Shown: piece after piece, positions 24,776 to 33,992 of the stretch
How the letters are laid out: each line of letters begins with the position of its first letter
Numbering within the stretch: position 1 is the stretch's first letter
Source: Maricaulis virginensis
GTDB taxonomy: Bacteria; Pseudomonadota; Alphaproteobacteria; Caulobacterales; Maricaulaceae
Assembly (NCBI RefSeq): GCF_027922185.1
Contig: NZ_BSFE01000005.1
Coordinates: forward strand, 124,001-188,000
DNA length: 64,000 nt
Direction: 5' to 3'
The notes under the pieces: model-generated
The model's input: the letters and a program-made list of their open reading frames with translations, nothing else
Told to the model about the DNA's origin: nothing
Database searches by the model: none
Translations under genes and position numbers: made by a program

Positions 24776-27700
24776 TTGGCGGCGTTGTCGAGACTGACCG
24801 GTTCGGGTGCCGGCATGGACCGGTCGGCGGGCAGGGTGAAATAGAAGGTCGCGCCGCTGCCCGGCGCGCTCTTCACCCAGATCTCGCCGCCATGGCGTTC
24901 CACGGCCTGGCGCACCATGGCCAGCCCGATCCCGGTGCCCGGATAGGCTTCGTGCGAATGCAGGCGCTGGAAGGGGGCGAAGATCTTCTCCGCAAACTTG
25001 ATATCGAGACCGATGCCGTTATCGCTGACGGCAATGATCCAGCGATCGCCGTCCCGCCGCGCGCTGATATCGACTTCCGGCGTGGCAAAGCTGCGGTATT
25101 TCAGCGCGTTGCCGATCAGATTCTGGAATATCTGTGTCAGGATCACGGGATCCGCGCGCACGGTCGGCATGTCGCCGATCTCGATACGGGCCTGGTTCTC
25201 CGACACCGAGGCGTCGAGGTTTTCCAGGGCTTGCGCTACAGGGCCGGCCAGGTCGACGGGCTGGTATTCGAAGGGCTGGCTGGCGAGACGGGAATAGGTC
25301 AGGAGATCGTCGATCAGGCGCTGCATCCGGTGCGCGGCATCGACCAGGAATTCCAGATTGCGGCGCCCGTCCTCGTCGAGACGCTCGCCATAGCGGCGGC
25401 GGACCAGGCTGGAAAAGGCGGCGATCTTGCGCAGCGGTTCCTGCAGGTCGTGCGAGGCGACCGTGGCGAACTGGTCAAGCTCGCGGTTGGACCGTTCCAG
25501 AAGCAGGTTGGCCTCGCGCAGCGCCGTCACATCGGTCAGCGTGGCATAGCTGCGCAGCGGCTGCCCTTCGCCGTCGCGCTCCAGGAAGGATGAGAGCAGC
25601 ACGTCGATCGCACTGCCGTCAGACCGCAGGAAGCGATAGGGGATATTGGTATTGGCGCCAGTGCGGAAGAGGTTGGGCAGGTTGGTTTCCACGGCCCGTT
25701 TGCGCGACTCGGCATCCAGGAAGTCGATCGACTTGCGGCCGATCACGTCTTCCCGGCGATAGCCCAGATGGGCGAGCCAGTAATCGCTGACCTCGACGAT
25801 ATAGCCGTTGCTGTCGATCGTGTGCATCATCGCCGGCGTGGCGCGGAAGATGCGTTCGAACCGCGTCTGGCGTTCGGCGAGTTCCGCCTCGGCCCGCTGC
25901 GCGGCATCGATATTCCAGATCACGCCGCTGATGATTTTGGGCAGCCCGTCCTCATCGCGTTCGACGACGCTGCCGGTCGAGCGGTACCAGATCCAGTCGC
26001 CATTGCGGTCACGCACGCGGTGCTCGGCATCGACCGGACCGTGTGACGGGTCCCGGAAGGCCTGGCGGGCCATCTCGGCGGCCGGAAGATCGTCCGGGTG
26101 CAGCCGGGAGAACCAGTCCTCCAGAGCGATCGTGGTCTCGGTTCCATCGGCGATGAGTTCCGCGACGATGGTGCCCTGGAGCGAGACGGTCTGGCTCCCG
26201 GTCTCGATCCGCCACAGCCCGACCGATGCCGCGTCCACCGCTTCGGCGAGCTGCTGTTCGCGCTGGCTGAGCCGGCGCTCGGTGCGCACGCGTTCGGAAA
26301 TGTCGGTGATGAAACCGTCGGCGACGCGCGGCGCGCCGCGCTCGTCATGCCGGGAGACGCGCCCGCGGATGTGGATATGGATCCAGCCGTCGGCCTCGGA
26401 CCGGTAGCGCACGACCGTGTCGATGGACGTGGTCTCGCCGTCTGCCATCGAATCGACGATGCGCCGGGCATCGGCCATGTCGTCGGGGTGAATCCGGGCC
26501 GCCCAGTCGTCATAGGTGATGCGGGCATCGCGCGGCGGCAGGCCCATCATTTCCGAAATGATCCCGGTGACCTCGCCGACCCGTGTCTGGAGATCGAAAT
26601 GCCAGGCGCCTTCGCGCGCGCCGGCGAGTGCCTCGCGCAGGCGGGCCTCGCTCTGGTCGAGCTCGTCGCGCAGGCGGCGCTCCTCGGTGATGTTGATCAC
26701 GGTGCCGGCGATACGGGCCGGGCTGCCTTCGGCGGTCCAGCCGACGATCTGTCCGCCAGCCCGCAGCCAGAGAACCTCGCCGTCGCGGCCCCGCATCCGG
26801 AACTCCCAGATCCGCGAACTCGGCGGTCCGGACGGCGACTGCCGGCGAACCTGCAAGAGGCGGCGATAGCGTTTGCGGCCATCTTCCAGATCGTCTTCCA
26901 GAATGGCATCGGCCCAGCGCCGGGCCGGCACGGCCTCGTCGCTGCCGGTTGTGCCCAGAAGGCTCGCCAGCAGGCCGGAGGCCCTGAGCGTTCCGGCCTC
27001 GATATCGAGGCTCCAGACCCCTTCATTGGCCGAGTCGACCGCCTCGCGCAGCATGCGTTCATTGGCGGCGAGCCGGGATTGCAGGGCCTTGCGTTCGTTG
27101 ATGTCGGTCAGGATGCCGGCTGCGAGGCGCCCGCCGGACTCCTCGCTGAGCCGCCGGCCGCGCGAGCGCAGCCAGGTCCAGCTGTCGGTGCGGGCGTCGC
27201 GCAGCTGGTATTCCACATCCATCCGGTCGGACTCCCCCGCCGCCAGCGCATCGATCCGGGCGATCACGCTGTCGCGCTGATCGGCATGGATCCGCTCGAG
27301 CCAGTAGGCGGTATCGATCTGCGTCTGGCCGGGCTCGAGGCCGAGCATGTCGCGAATGGGGCCGATCAGCGTGACGCGCCCCGTCTCGGTATCCAGCTCC
27401 CAGACGCCGCAGGACCCGGCATCGATGGCGTTGGCCAGCTGGCGCTCGCGTTCGGCCAGCTGTTCCTCCAGCGACTGGCGTTCGGTGACATCGGCGATCA
27501 CACCGGACAGGCGCAGCGGGGACCCGTCGCGCGCGAACTCGGATACCCGGCCGCGCATCTCCAGCCAGCGGGTCTCGCCATCGGCCCGTTCGGCGCGGAA
27601 GGTGACATGCAGGGCCTCGCCCGGCGCGCGGGACAGCCGGTTGATCGCGCCGGCGACCGTGTCGCGCATGTCGGCAGCGATCACATCCAGGAGGCGCTCC

Positions 27701-28233
27701 AGCCGGATCGTGGCATCGGACGTCTGGATGCCCAGGAACTCGTTGATGAAGCCGCGCGACGAGCCGAGACCGGTCGCAAGATTGAGGGAAAACGCCCCCT
27801 CATTGGCCGAAGCCAGGGCAGCGCGGAGCTGGATGTCGCTGGCTTCCAGCCGCGCCTGGAGCGAACGCTCCGCTGAAACATCACGAATGATTAGCAGCGT
27901 GCCCAGCAAGGCTTCGTCATCGCCGGCGATGCGGCTGGCAACGGTCTCGCCATCGAGAACGCGCCCGCCGCGCGCCCGGTAGCGGGCGGTGAATTCGTGC
28001 GTCTCGCGGTCTGTATCCAGCCCGAAGCCGGTTTCGGCCAGGGCGTCGAAATCACGGGGCGAGGCGAACAGCACATCGCCGCGCTGGCCCAGAAGACTTG
28101 CCTCGGTCTGTCCGAAAAGGCGCGTCGCGGCGGGATTGGCGCTGTCGATCCGGCCCCTGGTATCGAGCATGATGACGGCGACCGGCGCAGCGCTGTAGAG
28201 CGCGCGCAGCATTTCCGCAGCGTTCGCAGTCAT
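24772..28233 (-). CDS. Soluble sensor histidine kinase with seven tandem PAS domains
   Basis: 1153-residue protein without signal peptide or membrane span. Seven PAS/PAC units of about 125-130 residues follow one another; units 2-6 open with related strings (ALASANEGAFSL; AIDAGSCGVWEL; AVDSANEGVWSL; ALAGAREGAWHF; AVDAASVGLWRI), showing internal duplication. The last PAS leads to HisKA with LDQFATVASHDLQEPLRKIA (phospho-acceptor His in SHDLQEP) and a HATPase domain (NLIGNALKYRS; VSDNGIGLD; GTGIGLAM). It probably integrates internal redox, light or ligand cues; no receiver is fused and no response regulator is adjacent. Start ATG 28233. Confidence 0.9.
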   Translation of the reverse strand: MTANAAEMLRALYSAAPVAVIMLDTRGRIDSANPAATRLFGQTEASLLGQRGDVLFASPRDFDALAETGFGLDTDRETHEFTARYRARGGRVLDGETVASRIAGDDEALLGTLLIIRDVSAERSLQARLEASDIQLRAALASANEGAFSLNLATGLGSSRGFINEFLGIQTSDATIRLERLLDVIAADMRDTVAGAINRLSRAPGEALHVTFRAERADGETRWLEMRGRVSEFARDGSPLRLSGVIADVTERQSLEEQLAERERQLANAIDAGSCGVWELDTETGRVTLIGPIRDMLGLEPGQTQIDTAYWLERIHADQRDSVIARIDALAAGESDRMDVEYQLRDARTDSWTWLRSRGRRLSEESGGRLAAGILTDINERKALQSRLAANERMLREAVDSANEGVWSLDIEAGTLRASGLLASLLGTTGSDEAVPARRWADAILEDDLEDGRKRYRRLLQVRRQSPSGPPSSRIWEFRMRGRDGEVLWLRAGGQIVGWTAEGSPARIAGTVINITEERRLRDELDQSEARLREALAGAREGAWHFDLQTRVGEVTGIISEMMGLPPRDARITYDDWAARIHPDDMADARRIVDSMADGETTSIDTVVRYRSEADGWIHIHIRGRVSRHDERGAPRVADGFITDISERVRTERRLSQREQQLAEAVDAASVGLWRIETGSQTVSLQGTIVAELIADGTETTIALEDWFSRLHPDDLPAAEMARQAFRDPSHGPVDAEHRVRDRNGDWIWYRSTGSVVERDEDGLPKIISGVIWNIDAAQRAEAELAERQTRFERIFRATPAMMHTIDSNGYIVEVSDYWLAHLGYRREDVIGRKSIDFLDAESRKRAVETNLPNLFRTGANTNIPYRFLRSDGSAIDVLLSSFLERDGEGQPLRSYATLTDVTALREANLLLERSNRELDQFATVASHDLQEPLRKIAAFSSLVRRRYGERLDEDGRRNLEFLVDAAHRMQRLIDDLLTYSRLASQPFEYQPVDLAGPVAQALENLDASVSENQARIEIGDMPTVRADPVILTQIFQNLIGNALKYRSFATPEVDISARRDGDRWIIAVSDNGIGLDIKFAEKIFAPFQRLHSHEAYPGTGIGLAMVRQAVERHGGEIWVKSAPGSGATFYFTLPADRSMPAPEPVSLDNAAK

Positions 28234-28457
28234 CCTGTCATCCGGTCAGATCTTCGTCCCAAATGCCCGATCGTGCCATGCATCGGTCTCAGTTTGCATC
28301 AATCGCGTATATCATGGGAAGGCTTTCCGTCGCGGGCGTCGAAAGGCAGCAAGTTCCGCCGCAGGATCGCTGCATTCGACAATGATGCGGGTACTGGTCA
28401 AGGCGAATTCCGTCGATATGCTCCCCCGTTTCGAGTGTGTGTTTGAGGAGTTGTGCT
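28234..28457. other. 224-base divergent intergenic region
   Basis: Lies between the PAS kinase and the ABC ATPase genes. It holds the promoters of both, which could not be placed with confidence, and the GAGGAG ribosome site (28445-28450) of the ATPase gene. No gene is seen. Confidence 0.6.
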
Positions 28458-30308
28458 TTGTCCGACACAGGAGGCGTCCACAAGGATACTGCGCCTATAC
28501 TGCAGGTTTCCGACCTGACGGTGGCCTTCGATACGCCGGATGGAACTGTGAATGCGGTCAAGGGCGTGTCGCTGAAGATCGACCCCGGCGAGTGCCTGGC
28601 GGTGGTCGGCGAGTCGGGCTCGGGCAAGAGCCAGACCTTCCTCGCCGCGATGGGGCTTCTGGCCTCGAATGGCCAGGCCAGGGGCTCGATCAAGTATCGC
28701 GACAAGGAAATCCTCGGCCTGCGGCCGCACCAGCTCAACAGTGTGCGCGGCCGTCACATGACGATGATCTTCCAGGACCCGCTCACCTCGCTCACGCCGC
28801 ACATGCGTATCGGCGCCCAGATGCAGGAAGTGCTGGGCATTCACATGAAGATGAACGGCGCAGACGCCGAAAGACGCGCGCTGGAATGGCTCGACCGGGT
28901 GCGCATCCCGGAGGCGGCGCGCCGCCTGAAACAATACCCGCACGAACTCTCGGGCGGCATGCGCCAGCGCGTCATGATCGCGATGTCGATGCTGTGCGAA
29001 CCGGACCTTCTGATCTGCGACGAACCGACCACCGCGCTCGACGTGACGGTCCAGGCCGAAGTGCTGGACATCATGGACGAGCTGAAGCGCGATACCGGTG
29101 CGGCGCTGGCCCTGATCACCCACGATATGGGCGTGGTGGCGCGCATGGCCGACCGCGTCCAGGTGATGAAGGACGGCGTCTATGTCGAGGAAGGCACGGC
29201 GGAGGCGATTTTCGACGCGCCGCAGAATGCCTATACGCGCATGCTGCTCGATGCGATGCCGCGTCTCGACCAGCCTAACCGGCCCGGTCACACACCGCTG
29301 GCGCCGGTCGCCGCGGGGGCCGATGCCGAGCCGCTGCTGTCGGTGTCCGACGTCAAGGTGCAGTTCCCGATCCGCGTCTCCGGCGGGCTGCAGCCGCAAT
29401 ACAAGACGCTGCGTGCCGTCGACGGTATCAGCTTCGACCTGAAACCCGGCGAGACGCTGGGCGTGGTGGGCGAATCCGGTTGCGGCAAGTCGACACTCGC
29501 GCGCGCCGTCCTGCGTCTGGTGCCCGCGACGGACGGCGCGGTATCGTGGATCGGCCGTGACCTGCTTGGGCTCAAGAAGAACGACATGCGCAAGGCGCGC
29601 GAAGACCTGCAGATCGTTTTCCAGGATCCGCTCGCCTCGCTCGACCCGCGCATGACCATCGGTGCCTCGATCGAGGAGCCGATGCTGATCTTCCGCAAGT
29701 CGATGAAGAAGAAGGCCCGGACCGAGGCCGTGCGCGAGATGATGAAGCGCGTCGGGCTCGACCCGAACATGATCAACCGCTATCCGCACGAACTGTCCGG
29801 CGGCCAGAACCAGCGCGTGGGTATCGCGCGGGCGATGATCCTGAAACCCAAACTGGTGATCTGCGACGAGGCGGTGTCCGCGCTCGATGTGTCCATCCAG
29901 GCCCAGATTGTCGAACTGCTGATCAAGCTGCAGCAGGAGATGGATCTGTCGATGATCTTCATCTCGCACGACCTGTCTGTCGTCCGCGAAATCTCGCACC
30001 GCGTGATGGTGCTGTATCTGGGCCGCGTGGTGGAGATGGCCGATCGCGACCAGATCTACGAGGATGCGCGCCACCCCTATACCCAGGCGCTGATCTCTGC
30101 CGTGCCGGTGCCCGATCCCAAGGTCGAGAAGAACAAGGTCCGCATCAAGCTGGACGGCGAACTGCCCTCGCCGATGGATACCCGGGCCCAGCTGCGCTTC
30201 ATGAAATCGAAGCTGGTAGACGATCCGGATGCGGAGCAATACCGCCCCGAGCTGGTCGAGGTCGTGCCGGGTCACTGGGTCGCCGAACACGATCCCGTCG
30301 AGGCGTGA
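28458..30308 (+). CDS. Fused dipeptide/oligopeptide-type ABC ATPase (DppD-DppF / GsiA-like)
   Basis: 616-residue double ATPase energising a peptide-type importer. The first half has Walker A GESGSGKS (about residue 46), signature LSGGMRQR and Walker B LLICDEP; the second has GESGCGKST (about 338), LSGGQNQR and LVICDEA (Ala in place of Pro). Each half ends in the oligopeptide-transporter C-terminal extension (HPYTQALISAVPVPDP). TTG 28458 is preferred as start because GAGGAG is seven bases upstream; a GTG at 28437 has none. No permease or binding-protein gene is in the window on either side, so the partners must be encoded elsewhere. Confidence 0.9.
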   Translation: MSDTGGVHKDTAPILQVSDLTVAFDTPDGTVNAVKGVSLKIDPGECLAVVGESGSGKSQTFLAAMGLLASNGQARGSIKYRDKEILGLRPHQLNSVRGRHMTMIFQDPLTSLTPHMRIGAQMQEVLGIHMKMNGADAERRALEWLDRVRIPEAARRLKQYPHELSGGMRQRVMIAMSMLCEPDLLICDEPTTALDVTVQAEVLDIMDELKRDTGAALALITHDMGVVARMADRVQVMKDGVYVEEGTAEAIFDAPQNAYTRMLLDAMPRLDQPNRPGHTPLAPVAAGADAEPLLSVSDVKVQFPIRVSGGLQPQYKTLRAVDGISFDLKPGETLGVVGESGCGKSTLARAVLRLVPATDGAVSWIGRDLLGLKKNDMRKAREDLQIVFQDPLASLDPRMTIGASIEEPMLIFRKSMKKKARTEAVREMMKRVGLDPNMINRYPHELSGGQNQRVGIARAMILKPKLVICDEAVSALDVSIQAQIVELLIKLQQEMDLSMIFISHDLSVVREISHRVMVLYLGRVVEMADRDQIYEDARHPYTQALISAVPVPDPKVEKNKVRIKLDGELPSPMDTRAQLRFMKSKLVDDPDAEQYRPELVEVVPGHWVAEHDPVEA

Positions 30309-30400
30309 CCGGCATCACGTGACTGCAGTCTGACGGGGCTTTCACTCGACTTGCGGCTGCAGATCGCTAGGCTCGGTCGGCTGCAAACAGGGGGAGCCTC

Positions 30401-33256
30401 ATGTCGCAAGGTCCGGTGTCCGGAGTATTCAAGCGCGTATCGCTGATCGCGATGGCCGCATTTCTTGTGGCCTGCCAGCCGTCTGCCGAGACGCCGCAGG
30501 AGCAGGAATACACCTGGGTCCACGAGGTCTCCGACCTGCCGGCCGATCCGGATGTGCGCTACGGTCAGCTCGACAACGGGCTGCGCTATGCCATCCGCCA
30601 GAACGACACGCCGCCGAATGTCGCTTCCGTCCGTCTGGTTTTCAACGCCGGTTCGCTTGCCGAGGCGGAGGACCAGCGCGGTCTCGCCCACTTCATCGAA
30701 CACATGGCCTTCAACGGCTCCGCCGAAGTGCCCGAGGGCGAGATGGTGCCGCTGCTCGAGCGCCATGGCCTGCAGTTCGGCCCCGATACCAATGCCTTCA
30801 CCGGCTATGAGACGGTTGGTTATCAGCTCGACATCCCCGAGGTGGACGAGGAAACGCTGGATACGGCGCTCTTCCTGATGCGCCAGACCGCCAGCGAACT
30901 CCTGATGGACAGCGAGGCGATCGATCGCGAGCGCGGCGTCATCCTGTCCGAGGAGCGTTTCCGCAACACGCCGATCCGCCGCTGGAACACGGCGCTGTGG
31001 CGCTTCCGCCTGCCGGATTCGCTGGTGCCCGACCGCGATGCCATCGGCACGGTCGATGTGATCGAGACGGCCCAGCGCGAGCGCTTTGTCGACTATTACG
31101 AGAATTTCTACGTGCCGCAGCGCGGCATGCTGGTCGTCGTCGGCGATGTCGATCCGGACGCGATCGAGGCCAAGATCCGCGATGAATTCGCCGACTGGCA
31201 GTCCATCGAGGACCCGCGCGGCGATCCGGATATCGGATCCGTCACCGAGGGCCGCCCGCTTTCGGTGGGCTATTTCCACGACCCGGAAATCTACACCATC
31301 TTTACGGTCGACGCCGTGCGTCCCCACGAGGACGAGCTGGACACCACCCAGGCCCGTTTCGAGAACAATCTGGCCAATCTGGGCGATGCCATCCTGTCGC
31401 GCCGCTTTGCGACGCTGACCAGTTCCGGCACTTCGCCGCTGATCCAGGCCTCGGCCAATCACGGTTCCGATTTCGAGATTGCCGACCGGGCCACGGTGCT
31501 GGCCATCATGCGGCCGGACCAGTGGCAGGACGGGATTGCCGTGGTCGAGCAGGAGCTGCGGCGTGCCGTCGAGCATGGCTTCACCGAAGCCGAGCTCGCC
31601 GAGCAGATCGCCAATATGCGCACCGCGCTGCGCGATGCGGCCGACCAGGCCGGCACGCGCACCAGCGCCAATCTCGCCGACCAGACCTGGTCGATGTGGC
31701 GCCAGGAGCAGGTGCTGACCACGCCGGCCTCCATGCTGGAGCGGTTCGAGGCTTCGCTGGACGATGTCACCGTCGAGGCCGTCAATGCGGCCTTCCGCGA
31801 GCAGTGGGAGGGCGTGGAGCCGTTGCTGTTCCTCGCATCGCCGATGGAGCTGGAAAATCCCGAAGACGAGATCCGCCAGACCTGGACGGAAAGCCGCGAA
31901 CAGCCGGTTGAAGCGCCTGAGGACAGCGGTGCGAGCGAGTTTGCCTATGGCGATTTCGGCCCGGCCGGCGAGGTGGTCTCGCGCGAGGAGATCGAGGATC
32001 TCGGCCTGGTGCGCTTCCAGTTCGAAAACGGCGTTGCCGTGACCTTCAAGCAGACCGATTTCGAGGATGGCTCGATCCGGTTGCGCCTGGATTTCGGCCG
32101 CGGCGAGCTCGAGCCGCGGGCCCTGGACGGTGTCGACATCGTTTCCGGTTCGGTCTTCACCTCCGCCGGTCTGGGCGCGCACAGCGAGGACGAGCTCGGC
32201 CGTGTTCTGGCCGGCCGCAATATCGGCTATGGCTTCGGCGTGGGCGATGACAGCTTCTCCTTCCAGGCCACCACAACCCCGTCGGACCTGCGGGTGCAGT
32301 TCGATCTTCTCACCGCCTTCCTGACCGATCCGGGCTGGCGCCAGGAAGGTCTGGACCAGTTCCGCGCCGTCATTCCGGAAATCCGCCGCAATCTCTATTC
32401 CTCGCCGTCCGGCGTGCTGCAGGCGGATGTCACGCGGATGATCCGGGGCGGCGATCCGCGCTATGGCCTGCCCGATCCCGAGCAGGTTGCCGCCATCGAC
32501 ATGGCCGCCGTCCAGGCCTTCCTGGAGCCGGCCCTGGAGGCGGCACCGATCGAGGTGACTGTCGTTGGCGATGTGTCCGAGGCGGATCTCGTCGCGGCGC
32601 TCGCCCCGACGCTGGGGGCGCTGCCCGAACGGGCGGCGAGCTGGCCGGATTATGACGAAGCCCGGACCATCCGCTTCCCGGACCCGGTCGAGGAGCCCGT
32701 CGTGCTCTATCACAACGGCCCGGATTACCAGGCGATGGCGAATGTCTACTGGCCGACCTTCGACGACAGCGATCCGCGCCGCACGCGAGCCCTGTCGCTG
32801 CTGCGGGCCGTGTTCGATCTCAAGCTGACCGAGCGCCTGCGCGAGCAGGAGGGCTTCACCTATTCGGCCTTCAACAATACCAACACGTCCGATGTCTATC
32901 CCGATTACGGCTATCTCTATGTCGGGGCCGATGTCCGCGTCGAGAATGTCGACGCGACCTATGCCGCGATCGAGGAGCTGGCGGCGGATCTCGCCGCGGG
33001 CGAGATCACCGAGGACGAAGTGCTGCGGGCCCGCCGTCCGCTGCTCGAACAGATCGAGAATGCGTTCGAGAACAACGGCGCCTGGATGAGCTGGCTGGCG
33101 CAGTCCTGGTCGCACCCGGACCGGCTGGAGCGGATCCGGGCCCTGACCGCCGACTATGAGAGCATCACGCGCGAGGATCTCGTCGCCCTGGCGGAAACCT
33201 ATCTGCAACCGCAGGACAGCTGGCGCGTTACTATCCTGCCGCGTGACGGCGAGTGA
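30401..33256 (+). CDS. M16 family zinc peptidase, lipoprotein
   Basis: 951-residue envelope peptidase. Lipoprotein signal with lipobox LVAC (cysteine near residue 25), so it is probably anchored to the outer membrane on its periplasmic face. Catalytic HxxEH as HFIEH in RGLAHFIEHMAFNG (about residue 100), distal glutamate in GVILSEERF, and a second inactive M16 half ending NTNTSDVYPDYGYLYVGADV. It resembles PqqL-type M16B enzymes and differs from the M16 gene at 13640. GGGGAG precedes the ATG. The FKBP lipoprotein gene follows by 20 bases and is probably cotranscribed. Confidence 0.9.
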   Translation: MSQGPVSGVFKRVSLIAMAAFLVACQPSAETPQEQEYTWVHEVSDLPADPDVRYGQLDNGLRYAIRQNDTPPNVASVRLVFNAGSLAEAEDQRGLAHFIEHMAFNGSAEVPEGEMVPLLERHGLQFGPDTNAFTGYETVGYQLDIPEVDEETLDTALFLMRQTASELLMDSEAIDRERGVILSEERFRNTPIRRWNTALWRFRLPDSLVPDRDAIGTVDVIETAQRERFVDYYENFYVPQRGMLVVVGDVDPDAIEAKIRDEFADWQSIEDPRGDPDIGSVTEGRPLSVGYFHDPEIYTIFTVDAVRPHEDELDTTQARFENNLANLGDAILSRRFATLTSSGTSPLIQASANHGSDFEIADRATVLAIMRPDQWQDGIAVVEQELRRAVEHGFTEAELAEQIANMRTALRDAADQAGTRTSANLADQTWSMWRQEQVLTTPASMLERFEASLDDVTVEAVNAAFREQWEGVEPLLFLASPMELENPEDEIRQTWTESREQPVEAPEDSGASEFAYGDFGPAGEVVSREEIEDLGLVRFQFENGVAVTFKQTDFEDGSIRLRLDFGRGELEPRALDGVDIVSGSVFTSAGLGAHSEDELGRVLAGRNIGYGFGVGDDSFSFQATTTPSDLRVQFDLLTAFLTDPGWRQEGLDQFRAVIPEIRRNLYSSPSGVLQADVTRMIRGGDPRYGLPDPEQVAAIDMAAVQAFLEPALEAAPIEVTVVGDVSEADLVAALAPTLGALPERAASWPDYDEARTIRFPDPVEEPVVLYHNGPDYQAMANVYWPTFDDSDPRRTRALSLLRAVFDLKLTERLREQEGFTYSAFNNTNTSDVYPDYGYLYVGADVRVENVDATYAAIEELAADLAAGEITEDEVLRARRPLLEQIENAFENNGAWMSWLAQSWSHPDRLERIRALTADYESITREDLVALAETYLQPQDSWRVTILPRDGE

Positions 33257-33276
33257 GTACCCGGAGGGTTTGAGAC

Positions 33277-33888
33277 ATGAAGACATTCAGCTGGTTGACG
33301 ACTGTTGCCGTTCTGGGCCTCGTTGCAGGCTGCACGGCGGCACCGCCCGCAACGGACGCGGAAGCCATTGCCCGGGCCCGCAGCTGCAACACGCCGGACG
33401 ACACGGCCATCCTGACAGTGGACGCGCCGGAAAGCCGGCCGAACGCGCAGGAAAATGCCGACGCGGCGACGGCCTATCTCGACAGCGTCCGCGAGGAACG
33501 CTGCGTGTTCGAGCTCGACAATGGTCTTGTCTTCCGTATCCGCCAGTCGGCCGGTGAGGATGCCCTCTCGCCCGAGCGCGGCGATCTGGTGACGGTCCAC
33601 TATCGCGGCCTGTTCCCGCACGGCGAGGAGTTCGACTCCTCCTATTCGCGCGGCCAGCCGGCAACCTTCCCGTCCGACCGCCTGATCCGCGGCTGGGTCG
33701 AGGCCCTGCCGCTGATGCGGGTCGGCGAGACCTGGGAACTCTATATTCCGCCGGATCTGGGCTATGGCGTGCGCGGCACGCCCGGCGGCCCGATCGGTCC
33801 CAACCAGGCGCTGGTCTTCCAGCTCGAGCTGGTGGGGCTGCCTGAAGCGGAAAACAGCGAGGCCGGTCCCGCGGACGATGCCGGCTAG
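33277..33888 (+). CDS. FKBP-type peptidyl-prolyl isomerase, lipoprotein
   Basis: 203-residue envelope foldase that catalyses cis-trans isomerisation before proline. Lipobox LVAGC places the acylated cysteine at residue 19. The FKBP domain occupies about residues 95-190 (GDLVTVHYRGLFPHGEEFDS; ALPLMRVGETWELYIPPDLG; YGVRGTPGGPIGPNQALVFQ; ELVGL), with the active-site Y, F, D, W and Y positions filled (W in RGWVEAL). The N-terminal linker is short, so it is not the Mip dimer type. GGAGGG precedes the ATG; it follows the M16 lipoprotein gene closely. Confidence 0.92.
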   Translation: MKTFSWLTTVAVLGLVAGCTAAPPATDAEAIARARSCNTPDDTAILTVDAPESRPNAQENADAATAYLDSVREERCVFELDNGLVFRIRQSAGEDALSPERGDLVTVHYRGLFPHGEEFDSSYSRGQPATFPSDRLIRGWVEALPLMRVGETWELYIPPDLGYGVRGTPGGPIGPNQALVFQLELVGLPEAENSEAGPADDAG

Positions 33889-33889
33889 A

Positions 33890-33935
33890 GCATTTTCAGC
33901 AAAAGTGGGAACCGGTTTTGCGGTTCGAAAATGCG
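33890..33935 (+). repeat. REP-like hairpin repeat, single copy (type A)
   Basis: 45-nt unit identical in structure to the three copies at 63351-63516: outer stem GCATTTTC/GAAAATGC, inner stem GCAAAA/TTTTGC, loop GTGGGAACCGG. It starts right after the FKBP stop codon. Confidence 0.85.
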
Positions 33936-33957
33936 ATCGCTCAACAAAAAAGCTGGA

Positions 33958-33991
33958 GCAATTTCATTGGCATCGATCGCCGTGAAATTGC
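33958..33991. terminator. Inverted repeat between converging FKBP and tadG genes
   Basis: Perfect 9-bp arms GCAATTTCA and TGAAATTGC separated by 16 bases. Both converging genes end here. No T-tract of normal length follows, so it may be a weak terminator or part of the neighbouring repeat family. Confidence 0.4.
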
Positions 33992-33992
33992 T

